Shown here piece after piece: positions 51,826-61,318 of a DNA stretch of 64,000 bases (within the stretch, counting starts at the first letter, position 1; each line of letters begins with the position of its first letter). This DNA comes from CAYRHJ01 sp964424105 (GTDB lineage Bacteria; Planctomycetota; Phycisphaerae; UBA1845): assembly GCA_964424105.1 (NCBI GenBank), contig CAYRHJ010000030.1, forward strand, positions 239,423 through 303,422, read 5' to 3'. The notes beneath the pieces are model-generated. The model saw nothing but the letters and a program-made list of their open reading frames with translations, searched no databases and was not told the DNA's origin. The translations under genes were made by a program, and so were the position numbers.

Positions 51826-53384
51826 CACCGCCACCGTTCGACAAACTGCGCACCCTGCCGGCTGTCCATGCCCTGCTTGAAACACAACAGGCGATCGATT
51901 GGTGTCGATCGTTCCCGCGCTCAATGGTGGTCAGCGCTCTGCGTGCCGCCGTCGATCGTCATCGAGCCGCATTGATCGCGGCGCGACAGCCGGAATCGGG
52001 AAGCGATTCAAGACAACCATCGCCGAGCCCCCCTTCGCCGACCAGCCAAACCGTTCACCTCGAACCATCAACGTTTTTGGCTACCGACGACAAGCCGTCA
52101 TCATCAATCGGAACCGGCCCACCGCGGAAAGCGGGCCAACACCCGCAAAACGGGCAGGTGGACATCCCTTCCATTTTGAAAACCGCTGCCGAAATTCTCC
52201 ACCAGCAAAACACGCCATCCCTACGAACCGTGATCAATGCCAGCGGAATCGTTTTACACACTGGATTGGGTCGCTCGCCGCTCTGCGACGCAGCCGTAAA
52301 AGCGGTGGCCGACGTGGCCGCCGGCTATTGCAATCTGGAATTGGAGTTGAACACGGGCCAGCGTGGCCGTCGATCCGAACACGTCAGCGGTCTGCTCACC
52401 GCGCTGACCGGCGCCGAGGCCGCCACAGCCGTCAACAATAACGCGGCGGCTACGCTCTTGATCATGCGCGTGCTTTGCGAACATCGCGAGGTCATCGTCT
52501 CTCGCGGACAACTTGTCGAGATCGGTGGATCGTTCCGCATGCCCGACGTCATGCAGGCCGGCGGGGCGACGTTGCGCGAAGTGGGAACCACCAATCGCAC
52601 CCGCATCGACGACTACGCCGATGCCGTCAACGAACGAACGGCTGCGCTCCTTCGCGTTCATCACAGCAATTTTCGCATGATCGGGTTCACGGAGGAGCCG
52701 ACGATCGAGGAAATCTCGCGATGCGCCCATCGCCACAACCTGCTGGCCATCGACGACATCGGCAGCGGCGCGCTCATCGACTTGGCCGACGCAGGATTGC
52801 CCGACGAGCCTTGCGTCTTGCGGTCCGTCGCGGCTGGTGCGGACATCGTGTGCTTCTCGGCTGACAAGCTGCTGGGCGGACCGCAGGCTGGAATCATTCT
52901 GGGGCGGGCTGACCTGATTCGGCGGATCGAATCACATCCGCTCATGCGGACTTATCGCCTGGACAAACTCGTGCTGGCGGCGCTGGATGCGACGCTGCGT
53001 CAATACGTGGACACCGATCACGCGTTGGCGGCTGTTCCCACGCTGGCCATGTTGCGCGCTTCGGTTGAAATGCTGGCTGATCGGGCGAATCGGCTTGATG
53101 AAATGTTGGTGGAAGCCTGCCCGGGCGAGAAATTCTACATCAGCTCGGATGTTTCCTACGCCGGCGGCGGTTCATTGCCGGGTGCGGAGCTGCCCACGGT
53201 GGTCATCCGCTGGAAACCTTCCTTCGCACCGCTGGACGACGTTGCGCAGGCCCTTCGCCGCGGCACGCCGGCCATTGTTGCCCGAATTCACGATCATGCG
53301 CTGTGCTTCGATCTTCGCACGCTCCGTGATCAAGATCTCCGGCCGCTGACGAAGGTCGTGGCCGGCCTGTGCGTGCAGCCCTGA
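51822..53384 (+). CDS. selA: L-seryl-tRNA(Sec) selenium transferase SelA
   Basis: SelA converts seryl-tRNA(Sec) to selenocysteyl-tRNA with selenophosphate. The 520-residue fold-type I PLP enzyme shows INASGIVLHTGLGRSPL, the CNLELELNTGQRGRR block, AVNNNAAATLLIM, and DIVCFSADKLLGGPQAGII with the PLP Lys349. Family members are about 460 residues. The excess lies at about 57-112, a Ser/Pro/Gln-rich stretch between the N-terminal helical domain and the PLP domain. It is translationally coupled to selB. The tRNA(Sec) gene (selC) and selD are not in this window. Confidence 0.96.
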   Translation: MTPPPFDKLRTLPAVHALLETQQAIDWCRSFPRSMVVSALRAAVDRHRAALIAARQPESGSDSRQPSPSPPSPTSQTVHLEPSTFLATDDKPSSSIGTGPPRKAGQHPQNGQVDIPSILKTAAEILHQQNTPSLRTVINASGIVLHTGLGRSPLCDAAVKAVADVAAGYCNLELELNTGQRGRRSEHVSGLLTALTGAEAATAVNNNAAATLLIMRVLCEHREVIVSRGQLVEIGGSFRMPDVMQAGGATLREVGTTNRTRIDDYADAVNERTAALLRVHHSNFRMIGFTEEPTIEEISRCAHRHNLLAIDDIGSGALIDLADAGLPDEPCVLRSVAAGADIVCFSADKLLGGPQAGIILGRADLIRRIESHPLMRTYRLDKLVLAALDATLRQYVDTDHALAAVPTLAMLRASVEMLADRANRLDEMLVEACPGEKFYISSDVSYAGGGSLPGAELPTVVIRWKPSFAPLDDVAQALRRGTPAIVARIHDHALCFDLRTLRDQDLRPLTKVVAGLCVQP

Positions 53385-53409
53385 ATACGCGCACCGCTTG
53401 CTTGCCTGT

Positions 53410-53955
53410 CTACCGTACCTGCCGGTAAACAGTGGTGTTCGACGGATTGCACCAATCATCGCGGCGTAATTCGAATCGGAGCATTCGATGGTGACGCTCC
53501 GCGGGCGCGAACTGCATGAATTGATGAAATTCTTCGCCGACCACTCGGAAGCCGCATCGTCGATAACAGGCGATGGCGGCGCGATTTTCGGGAAATGCGA
53601 CCAATGAAATGGAATCGACATCAGGCTCATCAAACGCGGTTTGAATCAGAAGGTGAACAAACGCCCGACCGATACCCCGCCCGCGATGCGCGGTGTCAAC
53701 CACGACATGCCCCAACCAGACTTGTCGCGAACGTCCTTGCGTGGCGTTGATTTCGGCATAGCCGAGCGGTTCGGCGGCGCCCGCGGCATGCAGCATGACC
53801 GGGCGATCGCGCTCCCGAGCCCAAGCCAACACCTTTTCAGGGGTCAAGGGCGGTTCGGTCCTGGGAGCTAGCCACAAAAGGCTGATATCTGACTGGACCC
53901 ACGATGCAACGGTGGCTGCAAATCGCGGATCAAAGTCACCTAGCTGGACGTCCAT
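53410..53955 (-). CDS. GNAT-family acetyltransferase
   Basis: The 181-residue protein has motif A of the GNAT fold, HVVVDTAHRGRGIGRAFVHLLIQTAF, with the R/Q-x-x-G-x-G/A acetyl-CoA loop, and motif B, AFPENRAAIACYRRCGFRVVGEEF. The pattern resembles RimI/RimJ-like and small-molecule acetyltransferases; the substrate is unknown. It converges with selA, whose stop is 25 bp away. A hairpin at about 53406-53432 lies within its last codons and could end both transcripts. Confidence 0.85.
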   Translation of the reverse strand: MDVQLGDFDPRFAATVASWVQSDISLLWLAPRTEPPLTPEKVLAWARERDRPVMLHAAGAAEPLGYAEINATQGRSRQVWLGHVVVDTAHRGRGIGRAFVHLLIQTAFDEPDVDSISLVAFPENRAAIACYRRCGFRVVGEEFHQFMQFAPAERHHRMLRFELRRDDWCNPSNTTVYRQVR

Positions 53956-54599
53956 CCTGTTGAGTCTAGTCGGTTGGACATCGCGAGGGAATTCTTGACC
54001 GTTGTTGAGCGTGGTCGATCGTCGTTCCTAATAATTCAGCCACAGAGGTTACAGAGATACCCGACAGGATCGGCCTCCAGCCTCCAGCCTCCAGCCTCCG
54101 GCTTTTCGTTTCTCGTGAAGTTGGCATGCTATTGCCCCATTCTCGCCCACAGATGGAAAGAGCACCAGAAACGGCCAATGTGACTCCGAAGTGCTGGCCG
54201 GTAAATAGGTTATGGGTCGGAAGGCCCTGTTTTCCTTCGCTTTACTACCCTGCGACGGTCTTGTCGAAGTCAAAAGTCGAAGGTCACTTGAAACCCTTCT
54301 CCTCACCGCTCTCTGTGGCCTCTGTGGCCATTCTCCGCCTGCAAGGGCAGTGTTTCCGCCGATATTGCGTGGGGTTGACCGTTTTGTCTTGGGCACGCTC
54401 AATAACCAGGGAACCGTGTCATCGACGCGTTCATCTCGTTCGCGTGGCGAGGTGAATCAGAATTGTCGCCGCTCTTGGAACGGCGATAATGCGGTTAGGA
54501 TGGGTTGGCTTTGCCTCCGCTCGCTTACGCTCGCGGCTCTGATAATATGCAAATAGCAGGACTAACTGCGCTAGCGGCTCGTCCGGTGAGGAGACATCC
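53956..54599. repeat. Gap with CCTCCAG tandem array and dispersed repeat
   Basis: No gene is supported in this 644-bp stretch. A short array of CCTCCAG units occurs near 54067-54095. A GAGCCGCGAG-type repeat lies at 54517-54539 on the minus strand. Frames here are read through these repeats and lack ribosome binding sites. Confidence 0.65.
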
Positions 54600-55160
54600 A
54601 TGAAGAGCGTTCAACAGGAACACGAAATGGAGACGCTGGAATCGTTGCGAACGTACCTGGATGGGCTGACGGCTCGCGCGGGGAAGGCGGAACTGCGGCG
54701 TCGTCTGGAAAATCTGCACGTGGGCATCGAAGACGTCCGCCAACACTTGCGGTTCGGCCTGGACAACTATCGTCGCAACCTCGTTTTCGAAGGTGACCAC
54801 TATCATTTGTTAATCATTTGCTGGCGCAGCGGGCAGCGCAGTCCGATTCACAATCACGCCGGCTCCGTGTGCGGATTGAAGGTCTTGACCGGGGTGGCTA
54901 CGGAAACGGTGTTTGTGGGAACACCCAGCGGACTGCTCAAGCCGGGCGCGACGCACGAAGTGCGAGCCGGCCAAATCGTCGTTTCGCAGGACGACGATAT
55001 TCATCAGGTGTCGAATCTGGAAGCGCCCGAAACGGACCTGGTTACCTTGCACATCTATTCACCTGCGCTGTTGCGTATGGATACCTATTCGCTCATGGAT
55101 TCGAGCATCGGCGAATTTCGACCGATCATCTTCGGTTTTGAACATGGGAGTGGTATCTAA
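54600..55160 (+). CDS. cdo: Cysteine dioxygenase
   Basis: Type I cysteine dioxygenase is a mononuclear iron cupin that oxidises L-cysteine to cysteinesulfinate. The 186-residue protein has cupin motif 1 with the first two iron His (SGQRSPIHNHAGSVCGLKVLTG) and motif 2 with the third (VVSQDDDIHQVSN). YRRNLVFEGDHYHLLIICW precedes them. A Ser-x-His-type region occurs at the C terminus (LVTLHIYSPALL). GAGGAG lies 6 bp before the ATG. The YeiH-type transporter begins right after its stop, so the two are probably one operon for cysteine sulfur disposal. Confidence 0.9.
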   Translation: MKSVQQEHEMETLESLRTYLDGLTARAGKAELRRRLENLHVGIEDVRQHLRFGLDNYRRNLVFEGDHYHLLIICWRSGQRSPIHNHAGSVCGLKVLTGVATETVFVGTPSGLLKPGATHEVRAGQIVVSQDDDIHQVSNLEAPETDLVTLHIYSPALLRMDTYSLMDSSIGEFRPIIFGFEHGSGI

Positions 55161-56396
55161 TTGACGACCGTGACCGACCGGCGAATGGTCGACGAGATTC
55201 TTGCTGATGAGGCGGCGTCCCCCGTCACGTTTCAGTCGCTAAGCCCGGAAGCGTTTTTGTCGCTCGGCTCCATGGAAGGGTTGTATCCGCACCTGGTCGA
55301 GCCGGTGGATGCGGCGGAGGCGGCTGCGGTTGCGCCTCCTCGGCTGTGGCCCGGGTATCTGATGGCGGCGATCGTGGCTGCTTCGGCTTTTGCGATTTCA
55401 TTTGGCTTGGAACGAGCGGCGCTGCCAAGCATCAGTTCGTTAATCCTGGCGATCGTGCTGGGCGCGATTGTTCGCAACATTCTGCCGATTCCGCGATCGA
55501 TCGCTCCGGGTTGCAAACGGATGGTCAAGACGTTGATTCCGGTTGCCATCGTACTGACCGGTGCCCATTTGAATCTAATGCAGATGGCTCAGGTGGGCTT
55601 GCCGGCGATGTTGGTGACGGTGTTGTGCATCGCGGCGGCCATCGCGACTTCGTATTACGTGGGCCGATGGTTCGGCTTGGACGATCGAACGTCGATGTTG
55701 ATCGGCGCGGGGACGGGGATTTGCGGGAACAGCGCGATCGTGGCCGTGGCGCCGCTGATCGACGCCGAGGACGATGATCTGGTGTTGGCTATTGGCACGG
55801 TCAACCTGTTTGGGTTGCTGGCCATGTTGGCTTGGCCATTTCTGGGCACGCTGCTGTCCATGTCGCAGGAGGCGTTTGGGGTTTGGAGCGGAACGACGAT
55901 CCATGCCGTACCGCAGGCGGTCGCAGCCGGTCAGGCCTATGGCGAGGATGCTGGGGCGCTGGCCACGCTGGTGAAGCTGATGCGGGTGACGTTGCTGGCG
56001 CCGATGATGGTGGTCTTGGCTGTGCTATACGCCCGCCGACACGCAGCCGACGCAGGCGGTGGTAAACGTATGATCGTACATTATGCGCGGCTGGTGCCGA
56101 CCTTCGTGTGGGGATTCGTGGGCATGTCGCTGTTGTTGACGGTGGGTCTGCTGCCGGGCTTAAGCTTCGAATTGTCAGACGCCATCCCCCTGAATGATCG
56201 AACGTTTCACATTTCCCTCGCGGAGACGTTCACCAACCTGGGCAAGATTTTGCTGGTGGTCGCGATGGCCGCCATCGGATTGGAAGTGGATGTCCGCATG
56301 TTGGGCCGGGTCGGTGGACGGGCGCTTTTGACGGGCCTGACTTCGACGCTGGTATTGGGTGGGGTGAGCCTGTTGCTGATCACGTTTTTGATTTAA
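55161..56396 (+). CDS. YeiH/UPF0324-family membrane transporter
   Basis: The 411-residue protein has about 10 membrane helices after a 65-residue cytoplasmic N terminus. It has the UPF0324 blocks ISSLILAIVLGAIVRNIL, LIPVAIVLTGAHLNLMQM, GAGTGICGNSAIVAVAPLIDAEDDD, TTIHAVPQAVAAGQAYGEDAG, and the C-terminal MAAIGLEVDVRML. Relatives are proposed sulfur-anion exporters. Directly behind cysteine dioxygenase (stop and TTG start abut), export of sulfite or sulfate from cysteinesulfinate breakdown is a reasonable inference. An ATG at 55185 is an alternative start. Confidence 0.88.
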   Translation: MTTVTDRRMVDEILADEAASPVTFQSLSPEAFLSLGSMEGLYPHLVEPVDAAEAAAVAPPRLWPGYLMAAIVAASAFAISFGLERAALPSISSLILAIVLGAIVRNILPIPRSIAPGCKRMVKTLIPVAIVLTGAHLNLMQMAQVGLPAMLVTVLCIAAAIATSYYVGRWFGLDDRTSMLIGAGTGICGNSAIVAVAPLIDAEDDDLVLAIGTVNLFGLLAMLAWPFLGTLLSMSQEAFGVWSGTTIHAVPQAVAAGQAYGEDAGALATLVKLMRVTLLAPMMVVLAVLYARRHAADAGGGKRMIVHYARLVPTFVWGFVGMSLLLTVGLLPGLSFELSDAIPLNDRTFHISLAETFTNLGKILLVVAMAAIGLEVDVRMLGRVGGRALLTGLTSTLVLGGVSLLLITFLI

Positions 56397-56548
56397 CGAA
56401 TCGCGAGGTAGGGTTCCAGCCCATCGGAAAGACGAGTTCATTCTGACAGGATTCGACGGCGGGGGCCTTGTCAGCAATGGCTGGGGGGATATTCTGGCAA
56501 TCTGCAAATAATTCGTTCGACTCGAACACGATTGAGGAGACGCCATCG

Positions 56549-58468
56549 ATGCGACAACACAAGGAACCGATGTTCACCGTTTGTTTTTTGCTGACCGGGT
56601 TGGCGGCCGGTTGCTCCGTTACCCATGCCAACGCGGATCCACAAAAAGCGTCCATTGCCCAATTCATTAAAATGCATTGGCCGGTGAACGTACACCTCGC
56701 CCCCGATCAGACGATGTATTACATCGAGTTGGCCAAGGACGGCACGAATCAGTTGTTTGTTCGTGCGCCGGGCGGGTCGTCGGGTGAAGTCGTGACGGAA
56801 TTCGCGGACGGCATCGGCGGTTATGAAGTGTCACCCGACGGCAAGTGGGTGGCGATCACCGCCGCCCGCGGGGGCAACGAGCAATTCGACATTTACTTAA
56901 TGAACGCGGCAGATCGAAAGATCGAGCCGTTGTTCGTGGACGATGAAACGGTGTACGGCGGTGTCGTATGGAAACGCGATTCCAGCGCGTTCGCCTATCG
57001 TGCCAACAAGCAATCCAAGTCAGATTTCTACATTTACGTTTACGACCTGGAGCAAAAAAGCAGCCGGGAAATCGTGACCCAGGCCGGCCATTGGTACCCG
57101 GTGGATTTCAGACGAGATGGGTCGCGTCTCCTGGTGGGCCACTATGTATCCGCGTCGGAGTCGTACGTGTGGGAGTATTCGTTGATCGGCGAAGGGATGC
57201 GTCCGATTAACTCGTTGGAGGAGCAGTGGTCCGTGCAAGGACTGGGCTACGGTCCAGACGAAGGGATCGCGTATGCGGTTTCGGATTATCGCGACGACCG
57301 CCAGCGGGTGATTCGAATTCATATCAGTTCCAGCACGGTGGAGCCGGTCCTGCCGCAGTTCAACAAGTTTGACGTCGACGACGCGGAAATGAACCGGGAG
57401 CGCAGCAAGATGGCGGTGGTGATCAACCGGGACGGATTCGGTGAATTGCACGTGTTCAGCGTCCCCGATTTTCAGCCGCTGCCTCGGCCGGACATTCCGG
57501 AGGGCGTCGTGGGGAACGTCATGTTCGAGGGAAATACGCTGCTCTATTCGCTGAGCAACGGTAATACGCCCGGCACCGTTTGCGCCTGGAAAATGGATCA
57601 GCCGGAACAGCCCCCTGTGGCGTTGACGACGCCCGATACGCAGGGAATCGACGTCAGCACGTTTCCGCTACCGCGGCTGATTCGGTATCAGTCGTTCGAC
57701 GGTCTGGAGATACCCGCGTTCTTGTATGAGCCGCCCGGTTACAAGCGTGGCCAAGCGATCCCATTCATCGTTAGTTTTCATGGGGGTCCGGAGGGACAGT
57801 ATCGCCCCTATTTTTCAAGCGCGTTTCAGTATTTTTTGACTCGTGGCTTCGGCGTGTTGGCACCGAATGTTCGCGGCAGCAGCGGCTATGGCACGCGGTA
57901 TTTGGAAATGGATAATTACAGGAAGCGCATGGACAGCGTGAAGGACGGAGTGGCGGCTGCCCAATGGTTGATTGATAACGGCTACAGCAAGCCCAAGATG
58001 ATCGGTTCCTATGGGGGCAGTTACGGCGGGTTCATGGTGATGGCCACCATCACGCAGGCACCGAAGTTGTTCGGGGCGGCGTGTAACGTGGTCGGCATTG
58101 TCAATTTCGAGACGTTTCTGCAACGCACTAAATCGTATCGCCGCAAGCTGCGCGAGGCGGAATATGGCCCATTATCGGATTCGGAATTTTTGAAATCCAT
58201 TTCGCCGATCTATCTCGTCGATCGCGTCGAGTGTCCCGTGCTGATCGCCCATGGTCGAAACGACCCGCGCGTCCCCATTGACGAGGCCGAGCAATTGCAC
58301 GCGGCCCTGAAAGAACGGGGGCGCAATCCGGAGCTGATCGTGTTCGACGATGAAGGTCACGGGTTTAGAAAGGAGCCCAACCGCATCACGTTCTACGGGA
58401 AATTGGCGGACTTTTTTGAGAAGCACTTGACGGGCGGATCGCCGACGGGGTCCGATGCAACGAACTGA
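56549..58468 (+). CDS. S9-family serine peptidase (prolyl oligopeptidase type), lipoprotein
   Basis: The 639-residue protein has a lipoprotein signal ending in LAAG-C. Next comes a beta-propeller of WD-like strands (about 45-370, for example VSPDGKWVAITAARGGNEQFDIYLM), then an alpha/beta hydrolase domain. The catalytic triad is visible: Ser491 in GSYGGSYGG, Asp572 in HGRNDPRVP, and His604 in DEGHGF. The ATG at 56549 follows GAGGAG by 9 bp. The likely job is cutting short peptides outside the cytoplasm. Confidence 0.92.
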   Translation: MRQHKEPMFTVCFLLTGLAAGCSVTHANADPQKASIAQFIKMHWPVNVHLAPDQTMYYIELAKDGTNQLFVRAPGGSSGEVVTEFADGIGGYEVSPDGKWVAITAARGGNEQFDIYLMNAADRKIEPLFVDDETVYGGVVWKRDSSAFAYRANKQSKSDFYIYVYDLEQKSSREIVTQAGHWYPVDFRRDGSRLLVGHYVSASESYVWEYSLIGEGMRPINSLEEQWSVQGLGYGPDEGIAYAVSDYRDDRQRVIRIHISSSTVEPVLPQFNKFDVDDAEMNRERSKMAVVINRDGFGELHVFSVPDFQPLPRPDIPEGVVGNVMFEGNTLLYSLSNGNTPGTVCAWKMDQPEQPPVALTTPDTQGIDVSTFPLPRLIRYQSFDGLEIPAFLYEPPGYKRGQAIPFIVSFHGGPEGQYRPYFSSAFQYFLTRGFGVLAPNVRGSSGYGTRYLEMDNYRKRMDSVKDGVAAAQWLIDNGYSKPKMIGSYGGSYGGFMVMATITQAPKLFGAACNVVGIVNFETFLQRTKSYRRKLREAEYGPLSDSEFLKSISPIYLVDRVECPVLIAHGRNDPRVPIDEAEQLHAALKERGRNPELIVFDDEGHGFRKEPNRITFYGKLADFFEKHLTGGSPTGSDATN

Positions 58469-58978
58469 GTTTTCGTACGATTATGCATGCCATCAAGCAT
58501 GCGCAACCGTTCGTCGGGGGACCGATCGCTGACGGTCGCGCGCCGGAAAGTGGGTGATTCCCGGCCGATGAATTCTGGATTCCGGCGTTCGCCGGAATGA
58601 CGCATGTGGGCGGGCGCGGGTCGGAAAGAAACGGGCGCGGGTCGGAAAGAAACGCGCGCGGGTCGGAGTTGATTGCGCTCGACAGGGGAGCGCTCGCTTT
58701 GCGCACGCGGCTCGTGAAAAGGTGGGTGATTCCCGGCCCATGAATACTGGATTCCGGCGTCGCTAGCATCAAATCGATTGGAACCACGGCGGTCCGGGCG
58801 TGTCTAAACGATTGACGTGCTGATTAAGAGCGCCTGAACCAACCCGCCGGGAACCGGCTGATACCCCGCTCCCTGACGGTCGCGGCCAGGTTAATTCGGG
58901 CGCACTAAGCATGTCCGAACCACGACGTTGAAGCAGTATTCGCGTCGAATGCCCGTCGTATCCATTGAGGAGCTGATC
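58469..58978. repeat. Repeat cluster before the VIT/VWA gene
   Basis: No gene is seen. 58575-58602 is the CTGGATTCCGGCG-TTCGCCGGAATGACG element. 58611-58668 is a 21-bp unit CGGGCGCGGGTCGGAAAG (plus AAA) repeated 2.7 times. 58689-58714 is a GAGCCGCG-type copy on the minus strand. A direct repeat of about 40 bp (GTGGGTGATTCCCGGCC...) occurs near 58551 and 58721. 58866-58887 is a CCGTCAGGG-type copy on the minus strand. Confidence 0.75.
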
Positions 58979-61318
58979 ATGCAATCTACACCGTTCGTCA
59001 GATTGGGCGTATTGACAGCCTTGTTATTTGGCTGCGTTTCCGCACGAGCACAGATCATCATCATTGATCCACCGACACCGATACGCCCGCCCCATCCCGT
59101 TCCGCCTCGTCCCCGCCCGCCGGTTCCCTGGCCCAGCCCTGGATACACGCTGGAGGTCAAGAACCAGAATTACGAGTCCACCATCACGGACGGCGTGGCT
59201 GTCACCAAGGTCGATCAGACGTTTCACAACGCCAGCCCGCATCAGGTCGAGGGGACGTACGTATTTCCGCTGCCGGCGACGGCTTCGGTAAGCGGGTTCA
59301 GCATGTTTGTGAACGGAGAGGAATTGGCCGGCGAATTGCTGGACGTTGAGAAGGCCCGCGGGATCTATCAGTCGATCGTGTCGAGTATGCGTGACCCTGC
59401 ATTGCTTGAATACCTGGGTTCGCGACTGTATCGGGCACGTATTTTTCCGATCCCGGCTGGGGGCGACGTCCGGGTTACGATGCGATATCAGGAATCGCTG
59501 CCGGTTGATGCCGGGCTGGCGACGTTGGAGTTGCCATTCAAAGCCGACGCGCGAGCGTCGAAGGCGGCTGAGAAAACAAGCGTCCTGGTTCGCATCCGCA
59601 GTCAAATACCCATCGGGAATGTGTTTTCGCCATCGCACGCGGTGGACGTGAACCGCACGTCGGAGAATGAAGCCACGATCAGTTACGAATCAAGCCATAG
59701 GCCGTCGGACCGCGATTTCGTGGTGCACTACCTGTTGAGCGAAAAGGATTTCGGTTTGGCGATGTTGACGTATCGCGAACCTGGTCAGGACGGTTTTTTT
59801 ATGGTCCGCATCGCGCCGCCGGCGAAAGTCGATGCCGACGCGGTGCTACGGAAAGACATCACGTTCGTGTTCGACACGTCGGGCAGCATGTCCGGCGAAA
59901 AGATCGAACAGGCACGCAACGCGCTCAAGTTCTGTTTGAACAGCCTCGGCGGGGAGGATCGATTCAATGTCATTTCGTTTTCACATGAGCCGCGGGCGTT
60001 TAAGGAAAGCCTGGTAACGGCGTCTCGCGAGGCGGTGAGGGAGGCCATCAATTTCGTGGAGAGCATCACCGCGGGCGGCGGCACGAACATTAACGATGCA
60101 TTATTGAAGGCGCTGCGGGGAACGACCAACAGTAGCGATCGGCCCCATTTGATCGTGTTTTTGACCGACGGGGAGCCCACGATTGGCGTGACCGATCCCG
60201 AAGCGATTCTGAAGAACGTGAGCGGGGCGAATGAATCAGGCGCTCGGTTGTACGTGTTCGGCGTGGGTGATGACGTGAATACGAACTTGCTGGATCGCCT
60301 GGCGGAAGATAACCGCGGCGCCCGCCAATACGTCAGACCGAGTGAAAACATCGAGGTTAAGGTTTCCGGCTTCTATCGCAAGGTGTCTGACCCGGTATTG
60401 AGCAATCTGGTGATGGATTGGGGCAGCTTGACCGTCCATGACGTCTACCCGCCGAAGCTGCCCGACCTGTTCAGCGGCGGCGAGATCGTTCTGGTTGGGC
60501 GTTTTCGTGGACACGGATCATTTGCGCTGGAATTGACGGGCACGCGGCGGGATTCCAAGGAACGGTTTGTGTACGAGCGAGTGATGCCGGAAACCGACAC
60601 CGGTCATGAATTCCTGCCGCGACTGTGGGCCGTGCGCAAGATCGGGTACCTGTTGGACGAAATTCGGCTGCACGGCGAAAAGAGGGAACTGAAAGACGAG
60701 GTCGTGCGGCTGGCGAAGTTGTACGGCGTGCTGACTCCCTATACCGCCTACCTGGTTACGGAGAAGGGCGAATCGCCGGGCTTCGTTTCGCGGCCACAGC
60801 AGGTCCTCAAATTTCAAGGATATAGAGGGAGATCGGCCGGCATTCCGGCACCTGGAATCGAACAGGGAAATATGCAGGCTGATCGGCTGGGTGCAGATGC
60901 GGTCGATGCTTCTGTGGAAATTTCTGGAATGCAGCATGCTGATGGCCTGACTGGCGAGCACGATTTTTCGATGCCTCCAAACGTGCATGCAATGTCCGAA
61001 TTCACGAGCGACGATGCTGGCCACGACGATGGAAATCACCATCGATTCCGACAGGAGTCGGCACGACGTGCGGCTGGTCGAACGTTCTATTGGATCGATG
61101 GGCGATGGGTCGATTCCGAATTTGATGACAAGATCGATACCACAAAGGTCGAGCCGTTTTCGGAGGCGTATTTTGAACTGATCGGCAAGCACCCGGCCTT
61201 GGCCAAGATATTGGCGATGGGGGAACGAGTCGTGTTCAAATGGAACGGGAAGTGGTACGAAATCAAGCCGTCTGGCGATTTCGGTGATACGAGTCCCGAC
61301 GGTGACGGGCAGCCGTGA
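58979..61318 (+). CDS. Secreted VIT and von Willebrand factor A domain protein
   Basis: The 779-residue protein has a signal peptide (MQSTPFVRLGVLTALLFGCVSARAQ) and a Pro-rich linker. A VIT domain (about 52-175) follows: VTKVDQTFHNASPHQVEGTYVFPLPATA and LLDVEKARGIYQSIV, then RARIFPIPAGGDVRV. The VWA domain has an intact MIDAS DxSxS (Asp299, Ser301, Ser303) and TNINDAL. The C-terminal 300 residues hold a second beta-rich part and a His/Asp-rich stretch. The ATG at 58979 follows GAGGAG by 6 bp. Such proteins in other phyla are sorted by sortases or exosortases. An exosortase-family gene lies 220 bp downstream, but no PEP-CTERM-like tail is visible here. The stop overlaps the next ORF (GTGA). 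Confidence 0.9.
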   Translation: MQSTPFVRLGVLTALLFGCVSARAQIIIIDPPTPIRPPHPVPPRPRPPVPWPSPGYTLEVKNQNYESTITDGVAVTKVDQTFHNASPHQVEGTYVFPLPATASVSGFSMFVNGEELAGELLDVEKARGIYQSIVSSMRDPALLEYLGSRLYRARIFPIPAGGDVRVTMRYQESLPVDAGLATLELPFKADARASKAAEKTSVLVRIRSQIPIGNVFSPSHAVDVNRTSENEATISYESSHRPSDRDFVVHYLLSEKDFGLAMLTYREPGQDGFFMVRIAPPAKVDADAVLRKDITFVFDTSGSMSGEKIEQARNALKFCLNSLGGEDRFNVISFSHEPRAFKESLVTASREAVREAINFVESITAGGGTNINDALLKALRGTTNSSDRPHLIVFLTDGEPTIGVTDPEAILKNVSGANESGARLYVFGVGDDVNTNLLDRLAEDNRGARQYVRPSENIEVKVSGFYRKVSDPVLSNLVMDWGSLTVHDVYPPKLPDLFSGGEIVLVGRFRGHGSFALELTGTRRDSKERFVYERVMPETDTGHEFLPRLWAVRKIGYLLDEIRLHGEKRELKDEVVRLAKLYGVLTPYTAYLVTEKGESPGFVSRPQQVLKFQGYRGRSAGIPAPGIEQGNMQADRLGADAVDASVEISGMQHADGLTGEHDFSMPPNVHAMSEFTSDDAGHDDGNHHRFRQESARRAAGRTFYWIDGRWVDSEFDDKIDTTKVEPFSEAYFELIGKHPALAKILAMGERVVFKWNGKWYEIKPSGDFGDTSPDGDGQP

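Noticed and set aside
53385..54599. selC (tRNA-Sec) near selA
   Set aside because: I looked for a long tRNA with a TCA anticodon and found no cloverleaf.
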